Shown: positions 20,535 to 30,640 of the stretch, piece by piece
How positions within the stretch are numbered: the first letter of the stretch is position 1
Layout: each line of letters begins with the position of its first letter
Notes under the pieces: model-generated
Databases searched by the model: none
What the model saw: the letters and a program-made list of their open reading frames with translations, nothing else
Told to the model about the DNA's origin: nothing
Translations under genes and position numbers: made by a program
Assembly: GCA_002049455.2 (NCBI GenBank)
Contig: KV918893.1
Location: 62,001 to 126,000 of the forward strand
Source of the DNA: Porphyra umbilicalis
Lineage: Eukaryota > Rhodophyta > Bangiophyceae > Bangiales > Bangiaceae
Direction: 5' to 3'
Length of the DNA: 64,000 nucleotides

Positions 20535-23500
20535 GTGCCGGTTGGCGACCCCGATGGAGACGGTTTGCGGACGTGGCACGTCGTTGGGCCGCTGCGGAGA
20601 GAGGTCAACCCCCTTACGTTCTCCTTTGGCGCGCGGGTCGTCACCCACCGGCGATGGGCCGGTAGGGAGATCTTTTCTCGCCTTGTCTCGACGCTTGTGG
20701 ACCGTGAGCGATTCGCCACGACCGGCGACGCATTCGAGTCGCTTCAAGTACTTGCCTGTTCGCCACAGCTCGACGACGATGATGAAGTCAAGCAGCCGTC
20801 GTGGTGAGGTCTTTTGGAGATTGGTCGGGACCTGACACCAACCGTGCGCAAGCGCGATGTGGCGCGTGGGAAGGAGACCGTTAAGCTGGCCAAAATGTCC
20901 AGAGGTCGGCGCAGGGACGAAGATGTAATCATCGTGGCGTTTGGTGACGGGTATGCCCACGTCTGGTCGAGGTACGGCGTGGAGCTAGACCGGAAGCGGC
21001 GTGCCACGAATTCCACCATCAAGTTGTGCAAGGCTGCAGCGTTTGCCTCGCTGCCCGTCAAGCGGCAGCGGCAGATTGTCTCCCTTCTGGGAGCCCGCCT
21101 CTTGAGGAATTTGAGGCAAAAGACCGAGATGATGACGCCACCCACCTCTTCCGACAATGAGGCGGTCGACCTCGATACGGGCGGCGGGGCCACAAGGAAG
21201 CTGCGGCGACGCCGGCGCAAGGCGCCTTGGGGGACGACCGCCCCCAAAATGCTGCCCACCCCGGAGCAGGTGCGCGCCATTGCGCGCGGAGCACTAAGTC
21301 GTCGGTACGGCCAGACTTGGCGGGGGATGTCATATCACTGGGGGCCTGGGGGGGGGTCCTTTGGCGAGGGACGACGAGAATGTGACCGGATCGGTAGACG
21401 CGGCGGACGACGCTGGTGCCAGCCTCACTGGTGTCTTCAACGAAGGCGTAGACGACCCGATGTTCGTGGCCGACTCGGGGCTTGGCGTCGCCGGCGCCGT
21501 CGATACTACCGCCAATGCCGCCGCCGGTGCTGTCATCGGTACTTGTGCCGGCACCAGCGCCGCTGCCACCGCCTATTTCAGCGCCCGCCTCCACATCACT
21601 CGAAGCACATACCTGGAGTATGTTCAACGTTGAGCGAACAACAAGAGGGGGAGAACGACGGAGGGTCGTGCTGGCCGGGGGGGCCGGGGTGGCGGGCGGG
21701 CCGGACGCGTGGCCGGCAGGGGCAGGGAGCTCGTCGTTGCTGTCGAGTTTGTCGCTGCTTTCGCCATCCTTCGCGCCTTCCGGGAAGATACGAAGGCCTC
21801 GCTGCTGGAGGACATCCAGCGGCCTCCAACCGTCCTCTCGCAGGCTGGAGACGGGGGACCTATCCGTCGGACGTCTATGACGGTGTTTACGGTCACGGCT
21901 TTATCTCCGCTTCTGCGGAAAGGGCGCACCGCCCTCATTCCAATTTTGTACATCCTCGCGGGGAGCACGTTCTGCACTTGGCGGTCGGCGACCAGCTATC
22001 CAAGCTTGTCAAGGGTGTCTTCAGCGCGAAATACTCCCCGCCTGTGCGACAGGTAGAGCCTACCGCATGTTCTCCCGCCGTATTCGCGGTTCCCACCACC
22101 GACGCCTCTGCTACGCAGTCACCGCCCGGGTGCGTGGCCGCGACGAACGCCTCAACCACACCGTCAAACCCCTCGTCGCCATCGACGACAGCAGCCGCCA
22201 CCGCCAACACCACCCATGCTGCAGCAGCTCTTAACATTTCAACCGCCACTCCCCCTCTCCCCGCATCCTACACCGACGTGCTCTTTTGGTCGACCGCTGG
22301 GGTGCGGTTTTCGTACCTCTTGCGACTGTGCGGGTAATTGGCCATTCTGGCCCATTTTCTCACCTTGACTAGCAGCAGCGACGTCAACCGGTGCCCCTAC
22401 CGGTGGCCCTGCCTGCCGGTGGCGTACCTGTCCATGGCACTATTGGCGTCAGCATCGGGTAGGGCCAGAGATAGTAGCCTTCATTCAGATCAATGGGAGT
22501 TGGTCATATGGGGCCTGTCGTGGTGGTGCACTTTGCGCGGTGGCTTATGGAGGGCTGCAGGGGGGCGTGTGCTCTGGGCTTGCACTCGGTGCGGAACACA
22601 AAAGGCAAGGGTGCTTTCCGATCACGCGTACACCCCGCTGTCGACTGTGTACCGGCTGCTCCGACGGCACCTGGGCGGAACGCGCGGCTATCCCCTGCTT
22701 TCGGACATCCCACTGTTGATCAAAGCGCCGGTGTTGCATTGCAAAGGAAAGATCACCAAGAGCCTCATGTACTTCCTGTTGGCGCTGCTGTCACCGGATG
22801 ATGAGCTGCGCGCGCGCACCAAGATCTAGGCACTGCTGGGGCCGTCCGACCTCGGGGCTATGTACCTGCGGGTGCTTCATCGTGTCTTCGCCATAGTGGT
22901 AGCACTTCCAAAGGCGCTGGGTGAGGGCGTGACTCCCGATACCGGCGTCGTAGCGATGATGAAGCTCAGACAGCTACTCACTGAATCGTGGCGCCGCGCC
23001 ATCGGCGCCCGGATTTCGGTGGAGCGCGACCGCTCCGCCACCGCATTGCGACTCGCAGCCGCGCTATTGTCGCCCCTGTACGCGGCGCTGAAGCCGCACG
23101 ACCCTGTCACCAAAAAAGCTGGTGTGTTCAACCTTTTCTTGCACACCACGCTGGCCCACGTGCGCCCGTCGATTGGCAAGCTGACCTTCACCGTGCTACG
23201 CTTTATCAGTGATGACCATATCGAGGACAAGATAGCAGAGCTCAATCTGTACTTCAACCGACGCACGTACAACGTCTCCCGTGGCCAGTCATTGATTAGC
23301 AAGGTGGCGCTCATCCCCGCGCGTTTTGATTGCACTAAGGAGGCGTTGACAGCGGAGCGGATGCTCTTCACCCGAGAAATGTTGTTGTGCCGCTGCGTCG
23401 TCCACGTGGCGCCGTTTGCGACTGATGACTACCAGGCCGCCGTGAAGTTTGCCGTGCGGGACGCGGGTTTGTCTGTCGGCGTTGCGCCCTCTACATGTAG

Positions 23501-24656
23501 TATTGCGCCGGTAATTGCTGCGCTTGTGGCAGCCGCCAACGCGGCAGTAGTGACCGATGAGGAGGCAAACGCGGCTCACGTAGGCGCCGCCGAATTTGCT
23601 TCCGCAACCGCTGCCTCGTCTAAGGCGACGCTTGCTGAAGACGCGCCACAAGGTATAACTGAGAATGCGGCGACAGCCGCGGTCAACTCGTCGGCGCCCT
23701 TGGCCAAAGAAGCAGCCGCGGCGGCGGACGTGGCTATTGTGACCGCAAGGGCGGCGCTCGTCCGTCTTTTTGGGCTCGTGCCATTGCAGTTTACTTTGCG
23801 TTCGACCCCGGACGTGGTACGCCCTTACCCGGAGCCTGGTTGTGAAAGGAGCATAGAGGGCGAGTTGCAGAGTCTGCTGGAGGAGGCTCAGCGCTGCCTC
23901 TCGGTTTGCGCATGCGGCGAGTTGACTGCCGGAATAGCCAGCGGTTTTGCGGGCAAGGCTAAGAAGGCGGAAGACAAGGAGGCGGCGGCGGCAGCAGCAG
24001 CTGATAACGAGAAAGATGGCCTAGCGGAGGTGACAGCGCCTGCGGTGAACATGGTGGACGCGACGGTGGCCCTGGTCGCCAACGCCGATTGTGGCAGCGT
24101 CCCCGTGCCTACAGTGCGCCCGGACGACGTCGACGAGCCTGTGGTGGAGAGGGACGAGACGGACAGGGAGAAGGACAGGGAGCAGGAAGACGAGGAGGAA
24201 GGCGAGGAGGAGGGCGAGGAGGACGGCGGCCCCATAGGGGGCGAAGGGGACCCGGAGGACTTTGGCCAGGACATGGGACGCCCCGCGGAGCAGGCCCCGT
24301 ATCATGCCGAGCCTGTCGAGGGGGACTGATTCTTCCAGCTGGAGGAGCTCGACCTTGACGACAGTGATTACGAGTTGGACGTCGAAAAGGCGGGCGCACC
24401 CTCAAGCCGTCAACAGGCTGGCGGGGTGTGCGACGCGGAGTAAGGTTACGCGGTATTTCTCATGCAGGCGGCGGTGGAGGACCCCGATCTCGCCGTCGCG
24501 TTGCCGGAGGAGGAGGTGGTGGAATTGGTTTTGGGTGCCGCCCTCCCCGTACCTGCTTCTGTCCACGCTTGGCGTATGCGCTGTCGGCAGGAGGAAGAGC
24601 TCACCATGATGGAGCTGTTTATCACCCGCTTGCACGGGCCTGCGTTCGTAGCGTAG
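20535..24656 (+). pseudogene. Decayed 4-kb coding sequence of unknown family
   Basis: One plus-strand frame stays protein-like over about 4 kb, interrupted by TGA 20805, a stop at about 22335, TAG 22827, TGA 24327 and TAA about 24441. Between about 21360 and 21860 the better reading shifts frame after a G7 run. Readable parts include a basic N-terminal region (about 20814-21300), an Ala/Thr-rich linker, a helical region at 22600-23400 (KAGVFNLFLHTTLAHVRPS and LNLYFNRRTYNVSRGQSLIS), a long Ala-rich segment and a Glu/Asp-rich tail (24140-24300). No catalytic motif was recognised. Length, single-copy frame and scattered stops fit a dead transposon gene or a host pseudogene. No terminal repeats were found. 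Confidence 0.5.
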
Positions 24657-24659
24657 GCG

Positions 24660-25273
24660 AGGAGGGACGGCGTGTTCTTGAGAGACATCGCCTCCGCGGC
24701 AGAGAGGTTGCGTCACACTTTTCTGTTCAAGATAGTCGAGCTCGAAGGGGACAACGGTTGGTCCACTGTATGATAGGCTGTGACTTGGGCTCCACGAGTC
24801 AAGAAGATGAAGAAAGTGGGATGAAAAGGCCGGCGCTTGTGATGAGTATCGGTCAATCTGATGCGTCGCGCTTCCAGACACGCGTTTCATGCACCACGTT
24901 CGGGTCATCCGTCATCGCCTTCCGCTCTGCTTATTCCGCGAGATTTGCTTCCCCCCCAGCCCGTGTACAGCACAGAACGACCAACAAGAGAACCAACAGA
25001 AGGACACAAGAGCCTACTGATGCCGCGCAATACGGCTGTCCCACGAATATTCCGCTACTGGCTGTGAAGCGCAGCGGAGAGCAGGTGCGCATCCGGGCTT
25101 GCCACTGCCACTCTCGTGATCCTGAGGTGCTCATGTCGGTGTAAAGAACTCCGGCCAACCGCCACCCGAAATTATTGCACCAACATATGCGGCGAAAACC
25201 ACACCGTATCGCCCATTCAGACAGGTTTCACAAAAAAATGCGCCGCCCACATCAGCCAAAAAGGCAATTGTGC
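24660..25273. other. No gene recognised
   Basis: Mixed composition, short ORFs only. It ends at the TA that begins the 135-bp MITE. Confidence 0.4.
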
Positions 25274-25408
25274 TACAGTGCGTTCTCGTTATAAGAGAAT
25301 CGTTTACATAGGAATATGGGTCGCGAGTCTCCCATTCCAGTCCGTAAGGGCCACTTTTTCTTCATATTGAGCCGAATCAGCTGTCTCTTATAACGAGAAC
25401 GCACTGTA
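25274..25408. mobile_element. 135-bp Tc1/mariner-pogo type MITE
   Basis: Perfect 25-base inverted ends at 25274-25298 and 25384-25408 (TACAGTGCGTTCTCGTTATA...). Each end starts with TA followed by CAGT, the pattern left by Tc1/mariner/pogo elements that duplicate TA. Only about 85 bases separate the ends and there is no coding capacity, so movement would need a transposase in trans. Its ends do not match those of the pogo-like element at 41968-43835. Confidence 0.9.
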
Positions 25409-25660
25409 CTCCTACCCCCTTTAAGGACCGCAGCGCTGCTGGACGTCATTTGCCACTCGTCGCCCCCCGCGCCTTCCGTGGCAGGCGAACGGTAGCCCGA
25501 GTACATGCCTTTTGGATCCACTAACTCTAGTGCACTCGCGGGCGGTATGGGACGGCGAGATGCGGAACGACCCGACCATCCAGTGAATAGGGCTTGTCGA
25601 CGTCGACATGAAGAACATCAACTGCGCAGCAGAGAAGAAGGCTGCCAAGGGCTACAGTTA

Positions 25661-25792
25661 CAGCCGTTCTCCCAAAAATCCCGCACTCCAACAGTTGCAA
25701 AAGAGTTCCAAATCGGCCTCTACGACCCCGCAGAGGCCGATTGGGAACTATTTTGCAGCAGTTGGAGTGCGGAATTTTTCGGAGAACGGCTG
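25661..25792. repeat. 132-bp near-perfect hairpin
   Basis: Arms of about 63 bases (25661-25723 and 25730-25792) are inverted copies with only a handful of mismatches around a loop of a few bases. The arm begins CAGCCGTTCTCC and ends near GGCCTCT. It lies directly against the start of repeat copy B and is absent from copy A. It could be a fold-back MITE or a transcript that forms a long double-stranded stem. Confidence 0.88.
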
Positions 25793-26590
25793 CACAGCGT
25801 TTTGTCCCCGATTCCTTAAAACTGAGAACTGCCAGATTCGAACACGCCCACCGACGGTCCGCAGAACTGTCGCACATTGATCATGCGATCAAATTATGCC
25901 CGCATTTTGTTTATCTTGGAGACAGAGCCCGCAGTGGAGTTCAGAAGTGCTCGAAGACCATCTGCACCGATATTCAGTGGGAATCATCCTCACACCAGCA
26001 CCTACAGATTCGGCAATTGTCCGGCGAAGTTGCTGCCCCATGCTCATGAAGGATCATTCCGATTCGCTGGTTCTGATCGTTCTGCGTACCGTGCTGAGAA
26101 CTGTCCTGAAGTGGGAGTAAGATCATCCTGGGGATCGTGCTCAGGACTGTCCTGGCGTCGGAGTACAATCATCCTGGGGATCGTCGTCATAGATTGAGTG
26201 AACGAGTGCGCAAGATTGATCTAGATTCCTGCCTCAAGGACTCGATCGTAGATGATAGCCTGGACTACTTCGAGTGACGTCATGAGGAGGGTCTGCCGAA
26301 ACCGATCAGAGAGCAAGACCTGCCCATGGGGCTTCGCTCCCGGGCCACAAAACGTGTGCAGAGGGAGCCTCAATGTGACTTGGTAGTCGTGCGACCGACA
26401 CGCTGTTTCCCGGCGCAGAGGGGATGGGAACTGGGTAAACATGCGTCGGCTCGCACATCGAGAATACCGTGAAGTCCCGGACGCACCCAGTCCCGATTTA
26501 TGAATGATTGGGTCTCCTCCACGCGCAGTAAATTCGTTCTCAGCTCAGTGGCAATCTCGTCCCCTCTCGTCCTAACACAGCACGTCACAA
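25793..26590. repeat. Dispersed 0.8-kb repeat, copy B
   Basis: Collinear with copy A at 12405-13200, in the same orientation. It includes the same internal CTGTCCTG-GGAGTA duplication (about 26095-26180) and the same 3' end. The hairpin at 25661-25792 abuts its start. Confidence 0.85.
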
Positions 26591-27291
26591 ACTCGCAATG
26601 CCCCGGTTCAATACAAGTCAGATGCACTCGTACCAGATACTCAAGCGCACGAGTGATATATCAGATTCCCCGATGGGCATTGGTCTGAACGGAGGGAGTG
26701 TCAAAAAGTTTTTGTTCACGCTGTTGACGAAACAGGCAGACATTTTGTTTGCGGAAGAGGCAGCCAGACTATCAGTTGAACAAGTCCTCACATTTTTTTC
26801 GAATGACAGTCCCCGAGATGATCTGTGGGTGAGGATGACACTGCTTCTGGAACGATCCCAGAGTCAGTCCCGAAGAAGATCCGTTGAACGAGTCCAGAAC
26901 TGTAGTGATGAACTGCCGAATCACAGAGGTCACTCGAGAATCAGGCAATCTGAAATGTTGGAGTTTTGCTGATCCACGGAACTGTTGTGCACATGATCCT
27001 CCGAATCATGCTGAGGCCATCTCACAGGAGCTTTGCATGGCTATCTCAAAACAGTCTTTCCCGTCTACTCGTTATAGATTTACAAGCCGCCAAATTTAGA
27101 ACTATCCCGGCGATGAAATACCGACCCGCAGTGTGTACGAAGCAAGCAGAAAGCAGAACATTCGTCACGCCCGAACAAAACACAGCTCCCCGTCGTGAAC
27201 GTCACGACGCAACTCATCGAGGAGGTCAGAGGTAGGTCCAACTGCATCCCGCCACAGCGGCACTTGGGACCGAGTCCCCCCTGCCCCAACA
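26591..27291. other. No gene recognised
   Basis: Moderate GC, short ORFs (up to 124 codons) without motifs. It precedes the 10-bp tandem array. Confidence 0.4.
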
Positions 27292-27434
27292 CGTCACAAA
27301 CCGCCACAAACCGCGAGACCACAAACCACCACAAACCACCACAAACTACCACAAACCGCCCACAAACCGCCTCAAACCGCCACAAACCGCCACAAACCAC
27401 CACAAACCGCCACAAACCACCACAAACCGCCACA
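27292..27434. repeat. 10-bp tandem array CACAAACCRC
   Basis: About 14 units of CACAAACCGC or CACAAACCAC, with one 11-base unit and a few substitutions. It is followed by a T-rich tract and TCTCCGCAG. Simple microsatellite-like array. Confidence 0.92.
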
Positions 27435-27961
27435 TTTTTTTCTCCGCAGGTGCTCGCCAGTCTCAAGTGTAGGACTGTTCTGCTTCTCAAACTGATTCCT
27501 AGCACGTATGATACCGTCGAGCACCGGCTGGTGCACGCGGTGCCCGACGAGCGTTCACTCGTGCGCACATGACCATAGGGGGGCTGGCCTGTCAGTGCCC
27601 ACATGCAATAGCCAGAGCGGTGCTCAGGCCACGAGGAGCCACAGAGCAGCCAAAGAGCCGCACATACCCACAGCTTTTTTTTTCAGTTGTTCTGGGGCTT
27701 GGAACCGTGTGACTTGTCATATGACTTGTCACCCTGATGCATCACGGTGGCCATTAACACTTGGGCAAGAGGACGGCTCGGCCAAAAAGAGCAGAAAGGA
27801 ACAAACGCCAAAGGTAACAGCAACAGAATGATCACATAAATACATAGATTGACCACAGCAGCGCATGAAACCGAGATGCTCGTGTACACAGGGCAAGGAA
27901 TGCAGAAAACGAGGGGAGTCGTACGACCTTGGTGGAAAAGGTGTGCCCGACACAGGCGCAC
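27435..27961. other. 3' flank of the zinc-finger gene, no gene seen
   Basis: Short frames only. AATGATCACATAAATACATAG (27826-27846) is AT-rich and may belong to the 3' end region of the minus-strand zinc-finger transcript. Confidence 0.4.
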
Positions 27962-30640
27962 TCAACGGCCTTGCGGCGACCAATAAGGGAGAGCAGGTCG
28001 CGCCACATCCTTGTCGGTCTCCACACGTAGGTTGCCGCCGACTGTCGCGTTAACCAGCCTCGAGGTGTCGTCCGCGATACGAGATGCATGGACATGGTGT
28101 GCAGCGTGCACGCTTGGCGACGGCAGAAGAGTAGCTCCAGTGCTTTTGCCGGCTATCTTGCCCGAGTGCATGCGCTGGACATGCTTGTTGCGGTTACCCG
28201 CTTCGGCAAAAGTCGCTTCACAAAAGTCGCACCGGTGTTGACGCTGCTTGTCGTGGACCGCTCGTACGTGTTTGTTCAACGTCCCTGTCGGATGGGAGAA
28301 AGCCCAAACACAGATGAAGGACAGAGCAAAGAACGAAGCAAAAAGCCAAGCCAAAGAAAACCCAGTCAGTATTTGCATGGTCGCAACGAGCCCATAACAG
28401 CAACTGAACGCAAGGAGAGAGTGACAAGCCCGCTCAGGGCACAGCACAAGAAACTGACACATACCTCGCTGACCAAACGCAGCGTTACATTGTTGGCACA
28501 CGAACGGCCGTCGACGAAGATGAACTGCTTGGGTGTGCTTCACAACATCACAGCGGTGACGAAACCGAGCGTCACAGCTCTCACACCCATAGAGTCGCTG
28601 CGGCTGGCCATGGACACGACGAGCGTGGGTCTGAACAGCAATCAATTGGAAGCAGGGGAAGATGAACAATGCAGAGAGAAGGGAGAAGGCCACACGGGTC
28701 GAGGGGGGGGAGGGAGGGGTCGTCAGTGCCTGGAAGTAGTCACGATAACAGGTACAGATATGTGCAGTAGCATACCAACACCAAGAGAGACACAGCAGTA
28801 AGAGGATGCTCGACGCACCTTCACATCTCGTGGTTGCCGGAATAGTTGGCCGCAGTCGCGACACGGGTAGCGTGCGGCCCCACCTGATCGACCGCCGCTA
28901 CCTGCATCGTCGCCAACGCTCGATTGAGCGTTATCGCTCACGGTAGCAGCCGATGGCGTGCAGGTACCACACGGAGATGCCGTACCACGTTGTGCGGTCC
29001 CACGGGGCGGTGCACCAACCGTGGGGGTCCGTGGCGGCACGTCCGAGTCGACGCTGGGTGTCGCACCACGATGCATCGGCACCGTTGCCTCCGTAGATCC
29101 GGTAGCAGCGCCACTAGCCCGTCGGGCATGATCATTGGTGGAGAGAAGCAGCTCCGTCGGACGAGCAGTTGGGGGGGTCAGCATGTATCGGCGTGATGGA
29201 CTCTCCTTGCCTTCCACAAACACCGGACGTTGCGAGTCCGAGGTGAGCGACGGCTGGAGGCGAAGGAGACCGTCGCGGCCCTGGTGGTGTCCGGCGCCAG
29301 GAGCATGCGGAGCGCTCGGCAAGCTGGGCAGCCACTGCTGCGAGGCTGGTACAGGACCACCAGCCCGTGGCACATGTGTATCCGCAGCTGGTAGGCAGTG
29401 CAGGACACGCGCAGCGCTGCCGCCCGACAACGGCTCTTCCAGCTTGCAGCTGTCGACCGAGGGGGTTGAAGCCGGAGGTACGTCCGCCTCGTGTACGTCA
29501 TTGGGGTGAAGAACGGTCGCCCAGAACAGGCTCCTCGACCCGGTGCCACGACCAGTGCCTACTGTTGGAATGCCAGTGTGCGGGGAGTCTACGAAAACGA
29601 ACCAGAGGGAGCGGGAAAACTCAAAGCCAAGCAGCAAACATGTCAGTGGGTCTGAGACAATGAGGAACGCGCAGCCGACTGCGTTCAACGGACACGCAGA
29701 CAACGAGCCGTGGAAATATCCCGCATGAGATTGTGGACAAGTCGATCAGAGAGAGGCTTGCATGGGAACAACGAGAGAGACATGACGCACCATCTGCCGG
29801 CCGCGGGTACGGCCTGGACGGCAGCGTGTCCGCCAGTGGCACTCGATCGTCCGTTGCCAGAGGCGACAAGATGGCGGACCCAATTTCGTCATGTTGGAGG
29901 TGCGCCTTCGCGAGCATTCCGGGGCTGGACCGCCGTTGTTCTGCCGCAAACAGGGAGCTCCCAGAAGGTGCCCATGCCGCCTTCGTCGATAGCTCCCGTA
30001 CAGGTGGCCGGCCGGCGGAATGTTGAGACTGGCCGACGCGCTCTTCGCTGGCGTCAAGCGTGGCATGACCCGACCGCCAAGCATGGATCGGACCCGCCGA
30101 ATGCGCACGGCCATCGCCTGACGCACCCGTCCCGCCCGTAGGAGCGTGTGCGACGCCCTGCCAGGACGCCTCTCCCCGCCACATGGGAGTATTGAGCTGC
30201 GGCTCTTGGAAGAACACGGGCGGAAATTGCGGGCGATGCCTGCTCCCCCCACTCCCCAGGTGTTCGTGCGATACGCCATAAGTGCTGGCCGCCATCGTAC
30301 TACCGGCAGCACCAGGTACGTCCTCGACCACGCGTCCACCTACGCCCACGTCCCGCTCCAGTTGTTCTACAGGCGGTAGCGACGCCCAACCATGGTGTTG
30401 GGAAGATGGAGACGGCGGCATGCCTAGCGATGCGGCACCACCTGCAGGCCCGAGATCCGTTGGTGCCCGACAAAAGGCACCCCCCCCCCGCAGTAGGTGC
30501 CGCCGCGAAGTCGGTGGCGCCGCCGGTGGGGCAGAAGAGGTAGACCGCAATACGTCAGCCATTCCAGCACCGGTGCCTCGGCCGTACCTGTTGTCGTAGA
30601 CAGAAGGACCCCCACGCCCCTCCGACCCTGTGCTGTGCAT
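27962..30640 (-). CDS. C2H2 zinc-finger protein, four exons, 693 aa
   Basis: Exons on the minus strand: 30640-29791, 29561-28819, 28630-28465 and 28284-27962 (TGA). All three introns (229, 188 and 180 nt) have GT...AG ends and splice in phase. Splicing restores the finger spacing: finger 1 crosses the exon 2/3 junction and finger 3 the exon 3/4 junction. The four fingers (about residues 515-615) all fit C-x2-C-x12-H-x4-H: CRDC..H..H, CESC, CQQC and CDFC. The first 500 residues are Ser/Pro/Gly/Arg-rich and probably disordered. The role is presumably DNA binding in the nucleus; target unknown. The start is the ATG at 30640; another in-frame ATG lies near 30562, and an upstream exon cannot be excluded. 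The x4 H-H spacing in every finger is uniform and less common than x3. Confidence 0.85.

Noticed and set aside
20805..24443. Programmed stop-codon readthrough in a single long gene
   Set aside because: Three different stop codons plus at least one frameshift fit decay better than a regulated mechanism.
27292..27434. CRISPR-like array
   Set aside because: Units are contiguous 10-mers without spacers, in a eukaryotic context; it is a simple tandem repeat.
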